A stretch of DNA of 64,000 bases, taken from positions 124,001 through 188,000 of the forward strand of contig NZ_LDNB01000021.1 in the NCBI RefSeq assembly GCF_001026695.1. The letters run 5' to 3'. This DNA is from Neobacillus vireti (GTDB lineage Bacteria; Bacillota; Bacilli; Bacillales; Cytobacillaceae). The stretch's first letter is position 1, and the number at the start of each line of letters is the position of its first letter. The notes beneath the pieces are model-generated. The model saw only the letters and a list, made by a program, of their open reading frames with translations. It searched no databases and was not told where the DNA came from. Positions 50,286-57,650 of this stretch are shown here, piece after piece. The translations under genes and the position numbers were made by a program.

Positions 50286-50463
50286 TCACGCCTTTTTTAT
50301 AAATAAGGAGGGCGACTGGAAATAATATCACGTTGATGACCGCTGCAATGATGGTATTTGTATAGTTTTCATAAAAATATTGATGGACCATATATTGCGT
50401 GAAAATAATGTTTAACATTAACACAGCTAGAAGGAGGGCGACCGGCAGGTAACTACGCTTCAT
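50272..50463 (-). CDS. Small two-helix membrane protein, 63 residues
   Basis: Two hydrophobic helices (about 6-27 LPVALLLAVLMLNIIFTQYM and 36-55 NTIIAAVINVILFPVALLIY) with a basic C-terminal turn (KKGVNVHD). It overlaps the Rieske gene by 11 bp and the next gene by 14 bp. It may be a membrane anchor or small subunit of the complex (inference). Confidence 0.78.
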   Translation of the reverse strand: MKRSYLPVALLLAVLMLNIIFTQYMVHQYFYENYTNTIIAAVINVILFPVALLIYKKGVNVHD

Positions 50464-50977
50464 AACGTTTCACCCCCACGGCATAAACCGCACCGTTTTC
50501 TACTTTTACATGAATCTCCGGAAGCGGACGTCTTGGCGGCCCCGCAGTCGGTTCGCCGGAATTGACATCAAATTTCCCATGATGACAAGGGCAAATCATT
50601 TCCCCTTCATCCTTTTTCCAAAAAACCGGGCAGCGCAGATGTGTACAGGCATTTTGATAGGCCACGTATTTATTTTCTGAAAGCCGGATTAATATTGCGC
50701 TATCGTGCTCGCCTGGAAAAGAAAAATCTACAGCATCACCGATTGGTAAAGCACTAACATCAGTGATTTTCTGTTTCGGATATTTCTTGTCTCCAAGTCC
50801 GGTTAATTCTTTTGCTGCAAGCACTCCCCATGGCAGGGAGGAAACAGCGAACACACCTGCTGCCCCCACTAATGTTTTCATAAACCCGCGGCGGTCCAGT
50901 TTTCGTTCATTATTGCGGTTGATATTATGCGTATAGTTATCTTCATTGAACGGGATTTTATTATTTTTATCGCTCAT
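50453..50977 (-). CDS. Rieske iron-sulfur protein with Tat-type signal anchor
   Basis: A protein of 174 residues. A twin-arginine motif DRRGFMKTLVGAAG (28-41) and a hydrophobic segment predict Tat-dependent export or anchoring. The C-terminal Rieske domain has ACTHLRCPVFW and MICPCHHGKFD, giving CxH and CxxH ligands to a [2Fe-2S] cluster with a G-x-P-P-x-x-P end (GPPRRPLPEI). It is co-transcribed with a molybdoenzyme rather than with cytochrome bc genes, which is unusual. GGGGGG precedes the ATG. Confidence 0.92.
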   Translation of the reverse strand: MSDKNNKIPFNEDNYTHNINRNNERKLDRRGFMKTLVGAAGVFAVSSLPWGVLAAKELTGLGDKKYPKQKITDVSALPIGDAVDFSFPGEHDSAILIRLSENKYVAYQNACTHLRCPVFWKKDEGEMICPCHHGKFDVNSGEPTAGPPRRPLPEIHVKVENGAVYAVGVKRYEA

Positions 50978-50988
50978 GTTAATCCCCC

Positions 50989-51549
50989 CTAAAACAGTTT
51001 AGTGACACCCTGAAGGATCCCAGGGAGATTCACTTTTACATTCGTTTCGCCTTCTAAATAAGGCATGCTTGTGACCCATTTACCATTATCTAAATTAAAT
51101 TGCTTTTGCTTCGCTTCAATTTCTTCATCTGTTAACCATTGTAACGTGTTTGTAGGACATACACTAGCACACATCGGCGGAATGCCATCCTTTGACCGGT
51201 CGATACATAAATCACACTTATACATGAGATTTTGTTCTGTATCAAACTTTGGTATACCATACGGGCAGGCAATCGTACAGTTTTGGCAGCCAATACATTT
51301 TTCTACAAGAGCGGAAAGGACTGCTCCTGTTTCGTGAATTTGAATTGCCTGAGCCGGACAGCTTCTCGCACATGCCGGATTCACGCAGTGAAGGCACATA
51401 AGAGGCATCGTTTGACGATTAACAAGCGGGTTCACGTCGTACACATAGTTACGGTTACGCTCTTCATGCCCTCCGCACTGTGTACAAGCCGCTAAACAAG
51501 AGCGGCACCCTATACAGTTTTCAAGTTCTAAATATAGCCTCTTCTTCAT
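50989..51549 (-). CDS. Four-cluster ferredoxin subunit (DmsB/NrfC-like)
   Basis: An electron-transfer subunit of 186 residues with four cysteine groups: CIGCRSCLAAC, CLHCVNPACARSCP, CIGCQNCTIACP and CDLC...CASVCP. They are arranged as in DmsB/NrfC/FdnH-type proteins that wire a molybdopterin subunit to a membrane partner. There is no signal peptide. Its ATG follows the stop of the catalytic subunit gene directly (TAAATG), so the two are translationally linked. Confidence 0.93.
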   Translation of the reverse strand: MKKRLYLELENCIGCRSCLAACTQCGGHEERNRNYVYDVNPLVNRQTMPLMCLHCVNPACARSCPAQAIQIHETGAVLSALVEKCIGCQNCTIACPYGIPKFDTEQNLMYKCDLCIDRSKDGIPPMCASVCPTNTLQWLTDEEIEAKQKQFNLDNGKWVTSMPYLEGETNVKVNLPGILQGVTKLF

Positions 51550-53739
51550 TTACTGCACCTTCTTTATTTTCAGTTTTTCAATCTGCGCGGCACATGCCTT
51601 GAATTCCGGCATTCTTGAGATTGGATCAAGCTCACCTATTGTCAATAGATTAATAGATTTTTCATGGCCCCAGTGATACGGAACAAACAAGGTATCCTTC
51701 CGAATGGCCTCTGTGATTTTCACTTTATAGGTTGTTTCTCCTCTACGTGTATAGAGACGGACAAGTTCTTCGTGATCAATATTGTATTTTGCTGCTGTTT
51801 CTGGATGTACTTCAACAAATGGATCCGGACACATATCACGAAGGAATTGAATTCTTCTCGTCTGATTCCCTGATAAATAATGGTAGACAACACGTCCTGT
51901 TGTTAATCGCAATGGGTATTCTTCATCCGGTTCTTCTGCGGAAGGTCTGTAAGGCAAGGCAAAAATTTTAGCTCTTCCATCTGGATGATTGAACTTTTTA
52001 TCTAAAAATAAACGTGGTGTTCCAGGATCATCTTCATCTTTACATGGCCAGAACACGCCATCTTGCTTGTCGATTTTTTCCCATGTAACGCCATAGTAAT
52101 CAGCTGTGCCGCCCTTAGAAGCAACCCGAAGTTCATTAAATATGTCTTCAGGGGTTTTTAAGTGAGAAAAATATTTACCACGGCCCATTAGCTCGGTAAG
52201 TTCTACTTGAATCTTCCAGTCTGGCTTTGATTCGCCTACCGGCATTTGTGCCTGATTAATCTTAATGATCCGACCTTCAACATTTGTTGTTGTCCCTTCA
52301 TCCTCTGCCCAAGTTGTTGTAGGTAACACGACATCAGCAAATTCAGCAGATTCTGATAGGTAAAAGTCAACGCATACCATGAAGTCCAAGTTTTTCATCT
52401 GTTCCCGAACATAATTTTGATCTGGTGCAGAAACGGCAGGATTTGAACATAATAGGTATAAAGCACGAATAGTTTTTTGTTTCATCAACCCAAACATTTC
52501 AAAAGCGGAAACACCCTCTTTAGGCATTTCTTCCGGTTCAATGCCCCACACCTTTGAAACATATTTTACGTGATCAGGATTGGCAATTTTTCGATAGCCA
52601 GGCAATGCATCTGCTTTTTGCCCATGTTCACGTCCACCTTGGCCATTTCCTTGTCCTGTAATGGTTGCAACACCTGATTTGGCACGACCAATTTTCCCGG
52701 TTACAAGTGCCATATTCGTATAGCCAGAAACATTATCTACCCCTTTAATTTGTTGCTCAATCCCTCTGGCAAACATGACAATTGCGTTTGGAGCTTTACC
52801 GTAAATTTCAGCCGCGCGAATAATTTTCTCAGGTGCCACACCTGTTATTGCGCTTGTATATTCCGGTGTGAATTGTTTAACAAGTTCTTTTGTGTCTTCA
52901 AAGCCATTTGTATGATTTTTGATAAACTCTGCGTCAATATGGCCATTTTCGATTAATAAATTGACGATTCCATTGGCTAGTGCAAGGTCTGTACCTGGTC
53001 TTAAATCAAGATGAAGATCTGCTCTTCTAGCAACCGGTGTTTCCCGTGGATCTGCAACAATCACATAGCCGCCCCGTTCTTGAATTGCCCAAACCCGGAA
53101 CATCATCGTCGGATGACATTCAGCGGTATTACTGCCGGCCAGAAATATACAATCGGTATCCTGCACATCCGTCCAAGGAATTGTTGAACCTCTATCAATA
53201 CCCAATGAACGATTTAAACCACCTGCAGCACTAGCCATACAGAAACGGCCATTATAATCAATATAGCGTGTTTGAAGTCCGACACGAGCAAATTTTCCGG
53301 TTAAATAACACTTTTCATTTGTCATAGAAACACCGCTATACACCGAGAGTGAATCTTTTCCATAGTTCTCTTGCAGTTCGGTGAATTTTTTCACTATAAG
53401 ATCGTATGCTTCATCCCAGCTTGCTTCACGGAAGCCATTTTTCGTTCCTTTTAATGATTGATCGTCCCGAATTAATGGTTTTAATAAACGATCTTTATTG
53501 TTTACTTGCTGGTAAGCCGTAACTCCTTTCGGGCACATCTTTCCTAAAGTTACTGGCCAATCATATCGAGGCTCAACCCCAACGATCTTGTTTGTTTTTG
53601 TATTTACCCTTAAGTTCATCCCACACTGCATCGCGCAATAGCTGCAATGCGTCTTGACTAATGTTTCATTTGGATGGTTTAAGTTGTCGACTTCTTTAAA
53701 ATATTGATCTCGTTCATTTCTAAAATTATCCATTTGCAT
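51550..53739 (-). CDS. Molybdopterin oxidoreductase, nitrate-reductase-like catalytic subunit
   Basis: A molybdenum bis-MGD enzyme of 729 residues. The N-terminal [4Fe-4S] ligands are Cys32, Cys35, Cys39 and Cys69 (CSYCAMQC ... CPKG). The probable Mo-ligand cysteine is Cys167 in DYNGRFCMASA, the Nas/Nap/NarB-type motif rather than the formate dehydrogenase one. ECHPTMMFRVW and the C-terminal molydop-binding domain (LRLTTGRVVYHYLSGNQTRR ... VPYHWG) follow. There is no Tat signal, so it should stay cytoplasmic. Nitrate as substrate fits the motif and the neighbouring Nre-like genes but is inferred. Start overlaps the membrane subunit gene by 14 bp. Confidence 0.88.
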   Translation of the reverse strand: MQMDNFRNERDQYFKEVDNLNHPNETLVKTHCSYCAMQCGMNLRVNTKTNKIVGVEPRYDWPVTLGKMCPKGVTAYQQVNNKDRLLKPLIRDDQSLKGTKNGFREASWDEAYDLIVKKFTELQENYGKDSLSVYSGVSMTNEKCYLTGKFARVGLQTRYIDYNGRFCMASAAGGLNRSLGIDRGSTIPWTDVQDTDCIFLAGSNTAECHPTMMFRVWAIQERGGYVIVADPRETPVARRADLHLDLRPGTDLALANGIVNLLIENGHIDAEFIKNHTNGFEDTKELVKQFTPEYTSAITGVAPEKIIRAAEIYGKAPNAIVMFARGIEQQIKGVDNVSGYTNMALVTGKIGRAKSGVATITGQGNGQGGREHGQKADALPGYRKIANPDHVKYVSKVWGIEPEEMPKEGVSAFEMFGLMKQKTIRALYLLCSNPAVSAPDQNYVREQMKNLDFMVCVDFYLSESAEFADVVLPTTTWAEDEGTTTNVEGRIIKINQAQMPVGESKPDWKIQVELTELMGRGKYFSHLKTPEDIFNELRVASKGGTADYYGVTWEKIDKQDGVFWPCKDEDDPGTPRLFLDKKFNHPDGRAKIFALPYRPSAEEPDEEYPLRLTTGRVVYHYLSGNQTRRIQFLRDMCPDPFVEVHPETAAKYNIDHEELVRLYTRRGETTYKVKITEAIRKDTLFVPYHWGHEKSINLLTIGELDPISRMPEFKACAAQIEKLKIKKVQ

Positions 53740-54808
53740 TCTGGTTTGCCTCCTTGACCTTCACTTGATGCGTTGCGAAACCTGAGAATTTCGCAATTCG
53801 ATATTTCCTGCGGCATGGCAGGCATAGTTCAGCAAGATTAAAACCGTCATTCATATTGAAATCAATTTCATTTACGCCTAACACTTGAATGACATCATTT
53901 GATTGTTCAACCGATACAAACTGATCGCCACACACTTTACACTCTTTCATATGTTGTTCCCCATAATGTTCACGGTAGTTTCTTGCAAAAACGCTCACTG
54001 GACGGAAAGGAATGTGGGCCAGCTTTCCGAATGGCAGATAGATTAACGTTACAATAACGGAAAATTGGTGGATCAGCGACATTTGTGGCTGCATCCAGCC
54101 ATGTAGAAAAACGTTTTGGACAGTTAACAGTAGTCCAGTTATCGAAATAAATAATAATAGGTAAAGCGGCAAGAAATCATAGATAAACTTTTGCTCTGCT
54201 CTTGCCTGCATATTTTTCAAGCGGCGGTATAACGCCATGCATACACCAGCGGTAACCATGATGGCTGCAATGTTTAGGGCATTGTAGGATAACCAAGCAA
54301 TGATTCCATCAGCTTTTACGTTCATGATGTTCATTCCGAATAACACAATCGTATAATAGCCATTGTCTTCCATCGTAAAATACATCCAGCTAAACACGAG
54401 AGGAAAGGTAACTAGGCAGGCAAGGACGCAGCCCCAGCCGATTAAGATATGCTGAACCCAGCGGTAAACGCCGCGATTGCGGATGAAATCGAAAATTGCT
54501 AAATGATTTACTGCCGTTTTCGGTGTGCTTTTTCTAAACAGCAACTTTAAGCCTTTTTTTATAAAAAGTTTGGTCGGCGGCCTTTCACCCCAAGCAATAA
54601 AGCGGTAGAAGAATCCTCCGATAAATACGATGGTTCCGACCATATATCCGTATAAATTCAAGTCGACGTGGGTGAACATTCTTGTGCCGATAAAAGTTAA
54701 GATCAGTAGTCCGACGATCGATAGAAACATTGATTTCGCAAAATGTGAAGCAAAGGCATCATTGACTGAGCTTTCCGTTTTTTTAGTTGTTGAAGTATTC
54801 GCCTGCAT
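53726..54808 (-). CDS. Membrane cytochrome-b-like subunit with C-terminal zinc-finger-like tail
   Basis: A membrane protein of 360 residues with about six to seven helices (about 28-45, 52-70, 118-140, 172-200, 215-235, 245-262). Scattered histidines in or near helices (HILIGW, HGW, HQF) could ligate heme b, as in NarI-like quinol oxidising subunits. The soluble C-terminal tail has CKVC (290-293) and CLPC (329-332), a possible zinc or iron site. First gene of the operon, so likely the quinol-facing anchor for the molybdoenzyme (inference). GGGGGAGC precedes the ATG. Confidence 0.75.
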   Translation of the reverse strand: MQANTSTTKKTESSVNDAFASHFAKSMFLSIVGLLILTFIGTRMFTHVDLNLYGYMVGTIVFIGGFFYRFIAWGERPPTKLFIKKGLKLLFRKSTPKTAVNHLAIFDFIRNRGVYRWVQHILIGWGCVLACLVTFPLVFSWMYFTMEDNGYYTIVLFGMNIMNVKADGIIAWLSYNALNIAAIMVTAGVCMALYRRLKNMQARAEQKFIYDFLPLYLLLFISITGLLLTVQNVFLHGWMQPQMSLIHQFSVIVTLIYLPFGKLAHIPFRPVSVFARNYREHYGEQHMKECKVCGDQFVSVEQSNDVIQVLGVNEIDFNMNDGFNLAELCLPCRRKYRIAKFSGFATHQVKVKEANQNANG

Positions 54809-54823
54809 TTCATGCTCCCCCTT

Positions 54824-54876
54824 AGAAAAAATAACACTTCCGTTTTCTTACCCTTATTGTAAGAAAAACAGAAGTG
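54824..54876 (-). terminator. Strong terminator upstream of the molybdoenzyme operon
   Basis: A stem of about 17 bp (CACTTC-GTTTTCTTAC with GTAAGAAAAAC-GAAGTG, single interruptions) has a 7-nt loop. On the minus strand it is followed by TTATTTTTT. It ends read-through from the M50 gene. Confidence 0.85.
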
Positions 54877-54901
54877 CTATCTATATCGGGGAACTCCCCT
54901 A
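54856..54901 (-). promoter_or_regulatory. Putative regulator dyad and -10 for the molybdoenzyme operon
   Basis: TCGGGGAACTCCCCTA (54886-54901) is a near-perfect 16-bp dyad with GGGG/CCCC arms, reminiscent of NreC/NarL-type sites. On the minus strand TACAAT (54861-54856) is a possible -10 inside the terminator hairpin. A start there would put the dyad near -44. Confidence 0.5.
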
Positions 54902-54961
54902 TCATCGGGGGAAAAAACCCTGAGATATTCATTTTTAGACAAAGTTCTGACACAAACCCAA

Positions 54962-56140
54962 TCAACGGGCATTTTTTTTCCGCAATGCGTAGAGAAGAAG
55001 CCCTATTCCAATTAATATTTGCAAGGTGAAAAGCATAGCGTCCCAGAACGGAAGTGAAGCCGGACCGGCCGCAAAACCGGGCAAGACCTTTTTCCAGGCA
55101 AACAATAGTTGTGGGATATAATAAATCACAAATAAACCAAGGGTCACAAATACACCAATGAAATAGAAAATAGAATAGACTGTTACAACTCTTCTTTCTT
55201 CAGCAAAAACAACTTCACCATTTGAAGCTGATTGTTGAAACGGGAGCCATTTCCTTAACTGTTGCTGTGCATTTTCCATCAAGTTATAACATCCGGACAC
55301 ATTTTCAAAAACATAATATAAATCAGTCTTCATATAGACGCAGCATTGGTACACCATGCGAATAAATGTGTCTAAAACCACGACATGCATGATACTCAGG
55401 AAAATCGCTGGCCCGTTTGCGAAGATTAGCTGACTAATTAACGCAATCGTCAGGATTACTGTATCAAAACAAAGCCCGGCAAGAAATAAAACATTGCGAT
55501 TTCCTGAAGGCAGTTTCCATACTGTGGACATATCAGTTTCAAGGACAACTAGGAATAAACGATGACTGACCTCTAACTTAGTCGGCAAATTTTGCGCCCT
55601 CATAGCTAAAATATGGCCGAATTCATGGATTAAGACAAGAATAAAAGTCAAAAGCATCCATGCTGGGATATTGAGAACCATTAAATCAAAGATAAATAAA
55701 TCCTGGTAATGGGGAAATAAGACCGGTTGGGCGATGAAAAGACAAACATTAGTTATGAACAGGATCGCATAAAGAAAAAGTGAAATCTTATTAAAAAAGA
55801 TTTTCCCTATTTGTGGTGAAAGCCATAAAAAACCGAGTCTATCTATTTTTAGTATCTTTTTATCAATTATTACGCCATCTACTTCAGCAATGAGTTGCAG
55901 TTCAAGAAGCTGTCCGGCAAAATCAATCAGATTAACTTCTTCATTAGGATATTTCTCTTTAAGCAGTTGTTCAATATCCCCTAACGTTTTGCCATTGTTA
56001 ATAAAATTGATGGCATCGATACACACCTCGGGCATCTCGAAGAACTCTCCAGAAGTCTTGTCTTCAACGATGTAATGTTTTTTTTCCTTACGAATATCAA
56101 CTGGTTTTAAAGAAAGACATGAATCGAAGGTAATGCTCAT
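54962..56140 (-). CDS. PqqD-like domain fused to an M50-type membrane metalloprotease
   Basis: A membrane protein of 392 residues. Residues about 12-88 (KKHYIVEDKTSGEFFEMPEV ... LIDFAGQLLELQLIAE) have the length and pattern of a PqqD-like peptide-recognition domain. Membrane helices follow, with the zinc motif HEFGH at 172-176 (VLIHEFGHILAM) and a candidate third ligand Asp226 in AGLCFD, as in site-2-protease-like peptide zinc metalloproteases such as YydH. It lies 65 bp downstream of a 24-residue Cys-Trp-Trp-Cys peptide gene on the same strand. I infer that it binds and cleaves or exports that peptide. No radical SAM enzyme is adjacent. Confidence 0.82.
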   Translation of the reverse strand: MSITFDSCLSLKPVDIRKEKKHYIVEDKTSGEFFEMPEVCIDAINFINNGKTLGDIEQLLKEKYPNEEVNLIDFAGQLLELQLIAEVDGVIIDKKILKIDRLGFLWLSPQIGKIFFNKISLFLYAILFITNVCLFIAQPVLFPHYQDLFIFDLMVLNIPAWMLLTFILVLIHEFGHILAMRAQNLPTKLEVSHRLFLVVLETDMSTVWKLPSGNRNVLFLAGLCFDTVILTIALISQLIFANGPAIFLSIMHVVVLDTFIRMVYQCCVYMKTDLYYVFENVSGCYNLMENAQQQLRKWLPFQQSASNGEVVFAEERRVVTVYSIFYFIGVFVTLGLFVIYYIPQLLFAWKKVLPGFAAGPASLPFWDAMLFTLQILIGIGLLLYALRKKNAR

Positions 56141-56174
56141 TATTTACACCCTACCTATCAATTGTATTAAAGAA

Positions 56175-56198
56175 GGATGCTAGCCTTTGCTAGCATCC
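56175..56198 (-). terminator. Hairpin between the peptide gene and the M50 gene
   Basis: GGATGCTAGC-N4-GCTAGCATCC is a perfect 10-bp stem, followed on the minus strand by TTCTTTAAT. Leaky termination here would give more peptide than protease mRNA. Confidence 0.75.
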
Positions 56199-56205
56199 CT
56201 TTTTC

Positions 56206-56280
56206 TCATGGTTTGTATCCAGGTATGAAAGGACACCACCAACACGTCGTTTTTATTTTCTTAAGTTTGCGGATTTTCAT
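56206..56280 (-). CDS. 24-residue Cys-Trp-Trp-Cys peptide (putative precursor/signal)
   Basis: A frame of 24 codons encodes a basic leader-like half (MKIRKLKKIKTT) followed by CWWCPFIPGYKP. The ribosome site AAAGGAGGTGG ends six bases before the ATG, one of the best in the window. The ATG overlaps the HD-GYP stop codon as ATGA, so translation is coupled. A hairpin and then the PqqD-like/M50 protease gene follow. Size, layout and neighbours are those of a RiPP or peptide-pheromone precursor. Proof of expression is lacking. The CxxC could form a disulfide, thioether or metal site. Confidence 0.7.
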   Translation of the reverse strand: MKIRKLKKIKTTCWWCPFIPGYKP

Positions 56281-57437
56281 AACTCCACCTCCTTTGGTAA
56301 TTCCCATTGCTTCGTCCACTGATATTTTTTATGAAATTCAATCCAAATAGGGAAAACCTTTTTGAATTCCTCCACTAACATTGGATCGAATTGGGAACCC
56401 TTACCTTCAATAATTCGCTGATAAGCCTCTTCAACCGGCATTGCTGCACGGTAAGACCGTGAAGAAGTCATCGCATCAAAAGCATCTGCAATAGAGGTCA
56501 CTCTTGCAAGTAAAGGAATTTCTTCCCCATTTAATTGATCAGGATACCCTTTACCATCCCACCGCTCATGATGAGAACGAATAACACAGATACAATCCTT
56601 TATCCCCTCAACATTCTTAACGGCTTCAGCACCGACACCAGGATGCAATTTAATAATCTCAAATTCTTCCTTCGTTAGCTTCCCGGGTTTCATTAATATT
56701 GAATCAGGAATATGAACTTTGCCTATATCATGTAGTAAGCAGGCATAATAAAAGGATTTTAGGTCCTCTTTCGAAAAACCACCAATTTTTTGAGCAAATA
56801 ACAAAGCATAGCTGGCTACGCGTTCACTATGTCCTCTTGTATATGGATCTTTTAGTTCTAGTGTCGCAATTACCCCTTTTACAATACCCTGCAATTGATT
56901 ATCATACGAAGTACTAATTGCATGAACATAACCTTGAAAACGAACTAATAAAAAGAATGACATAATAGATAGAACTGTAATTAAAATAATAGCAATTATC
57001 ACATAGGAAGAATCTAAAATAATGCCTAATAATAGATATTTTGCAGTGATACCTACACTCACAATCCAAAAATATCTTTTATTAATGAAAAGAGGTAGGG
57101 ATAAAATCAAAAATACTTCTACTATATTTCCACTATATGTGTAGTCATCTTTTCTAGAAAAAGTTAAGAGTTCAACAGCAAAAGTGGTTATTATGTAGGT
57201 AATAGAAAATACATATTTTATCCAAAATTGCTTTTTAACTTTATTTAAATAATAGACGATTGGAATTAATAACAATACAATAATATAGGTTAAATACAAA
57301 AACCTTGGCGGGACAATATCCTTATGTGCTATGAAATTCGGAAAAAGGTAATAACTAAAAAAATCATATCCAAACAAAATAATATATGAAAATAATAGAA
57401 ACCATTTAACCGTTCGCTTTTCTTCGTGTGGTATCAT
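56277..57437 (-). CDS. Membrane HD-GYP domain protein (putative c-di-GMP phosphodiesterase)
   Basis: A 386-residue protein. The N-terminal sensor module (about 1-185) has six hydrophobic helices and shares clear similarity with the next kinase (EEKRTVKWFLL...YDFF; SGNIVEV...PLFINKRYFWIVS). The C-terminal HD-GYP domain has HSERVASYA, LLHDIGKVHIP, HHERWDGKGYP and IADAFDAMTSSRSYR, with all metal and GYP residues intact. I choose the ATG at 57437, five bases after GGAGG. The ATG at 57458 has a weak site. Its stop overlaps the peptide gene's start. It would hydrolyse c-di-GMP under control of a membrane signal (inference). Confidence 0.9.
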   Translation of the reverse strand: MIPHEEKRTVKWFLLFSYIILFGYDFFSYYLFPNFIAHKDIVPPRFLYLTYIIVLLLIPIVYYLNKVKKQFWIKYVFSITYIITTFAVELLTFSRKDDYTYSGNIVEVFLILSLPLFINKRYFWIVSVGITAKYLLLGIILDSSYVIIAIILITVLSIMSFFLLVRFQGYVHAISTSYDNQLQGIVKGVIATLELKDPYTRGHSERVASYALLFAQKIGGFSKEDLKSFYYACLLHDIGKVHIPDSILMKPGKLTKEEFEIIKLHPGVGAEAVKNVEGIKDCICVIRSHHERWDGKGYPDQLNGEEIPLLARVTSIADAFDAMTSSRSYRAAMPVEEAYQRIIEGKGSQFDPMLVEEFKKVFPIWIEFHKKYQWTKQWELPKEVEL

Positions 57438-57487
57438 ATAATCCTCCAAGTCCTTCATTACAATTGCCTTATGTCTTGTTTGGTCGG

Positions 57488-57516
57488 AATATAAGGTTTA
57501 AGTAATTTTATCACAA
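57488..57516 (-). promoter_or_regulatory. Promoter of the HD-GYP/peptide operon
   Basis: On the minus strand TTGTGA (57516-57511) and TATATT (57493-57488) are separated by 17 bp, about 50 nt before the start codon. Confidence 0.6.
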
Positions 57517-57650
57517 TTTCGAATTTTTCGTAATAAGCATATCAATTATTGCTTACAAAATCTATTATAATTCCATATTCTTCTCCATTATATATCATTC
57601 GTTGTACCCATGATAGATATTATCTTGAAGAATTTTGTATAAATATAGAA

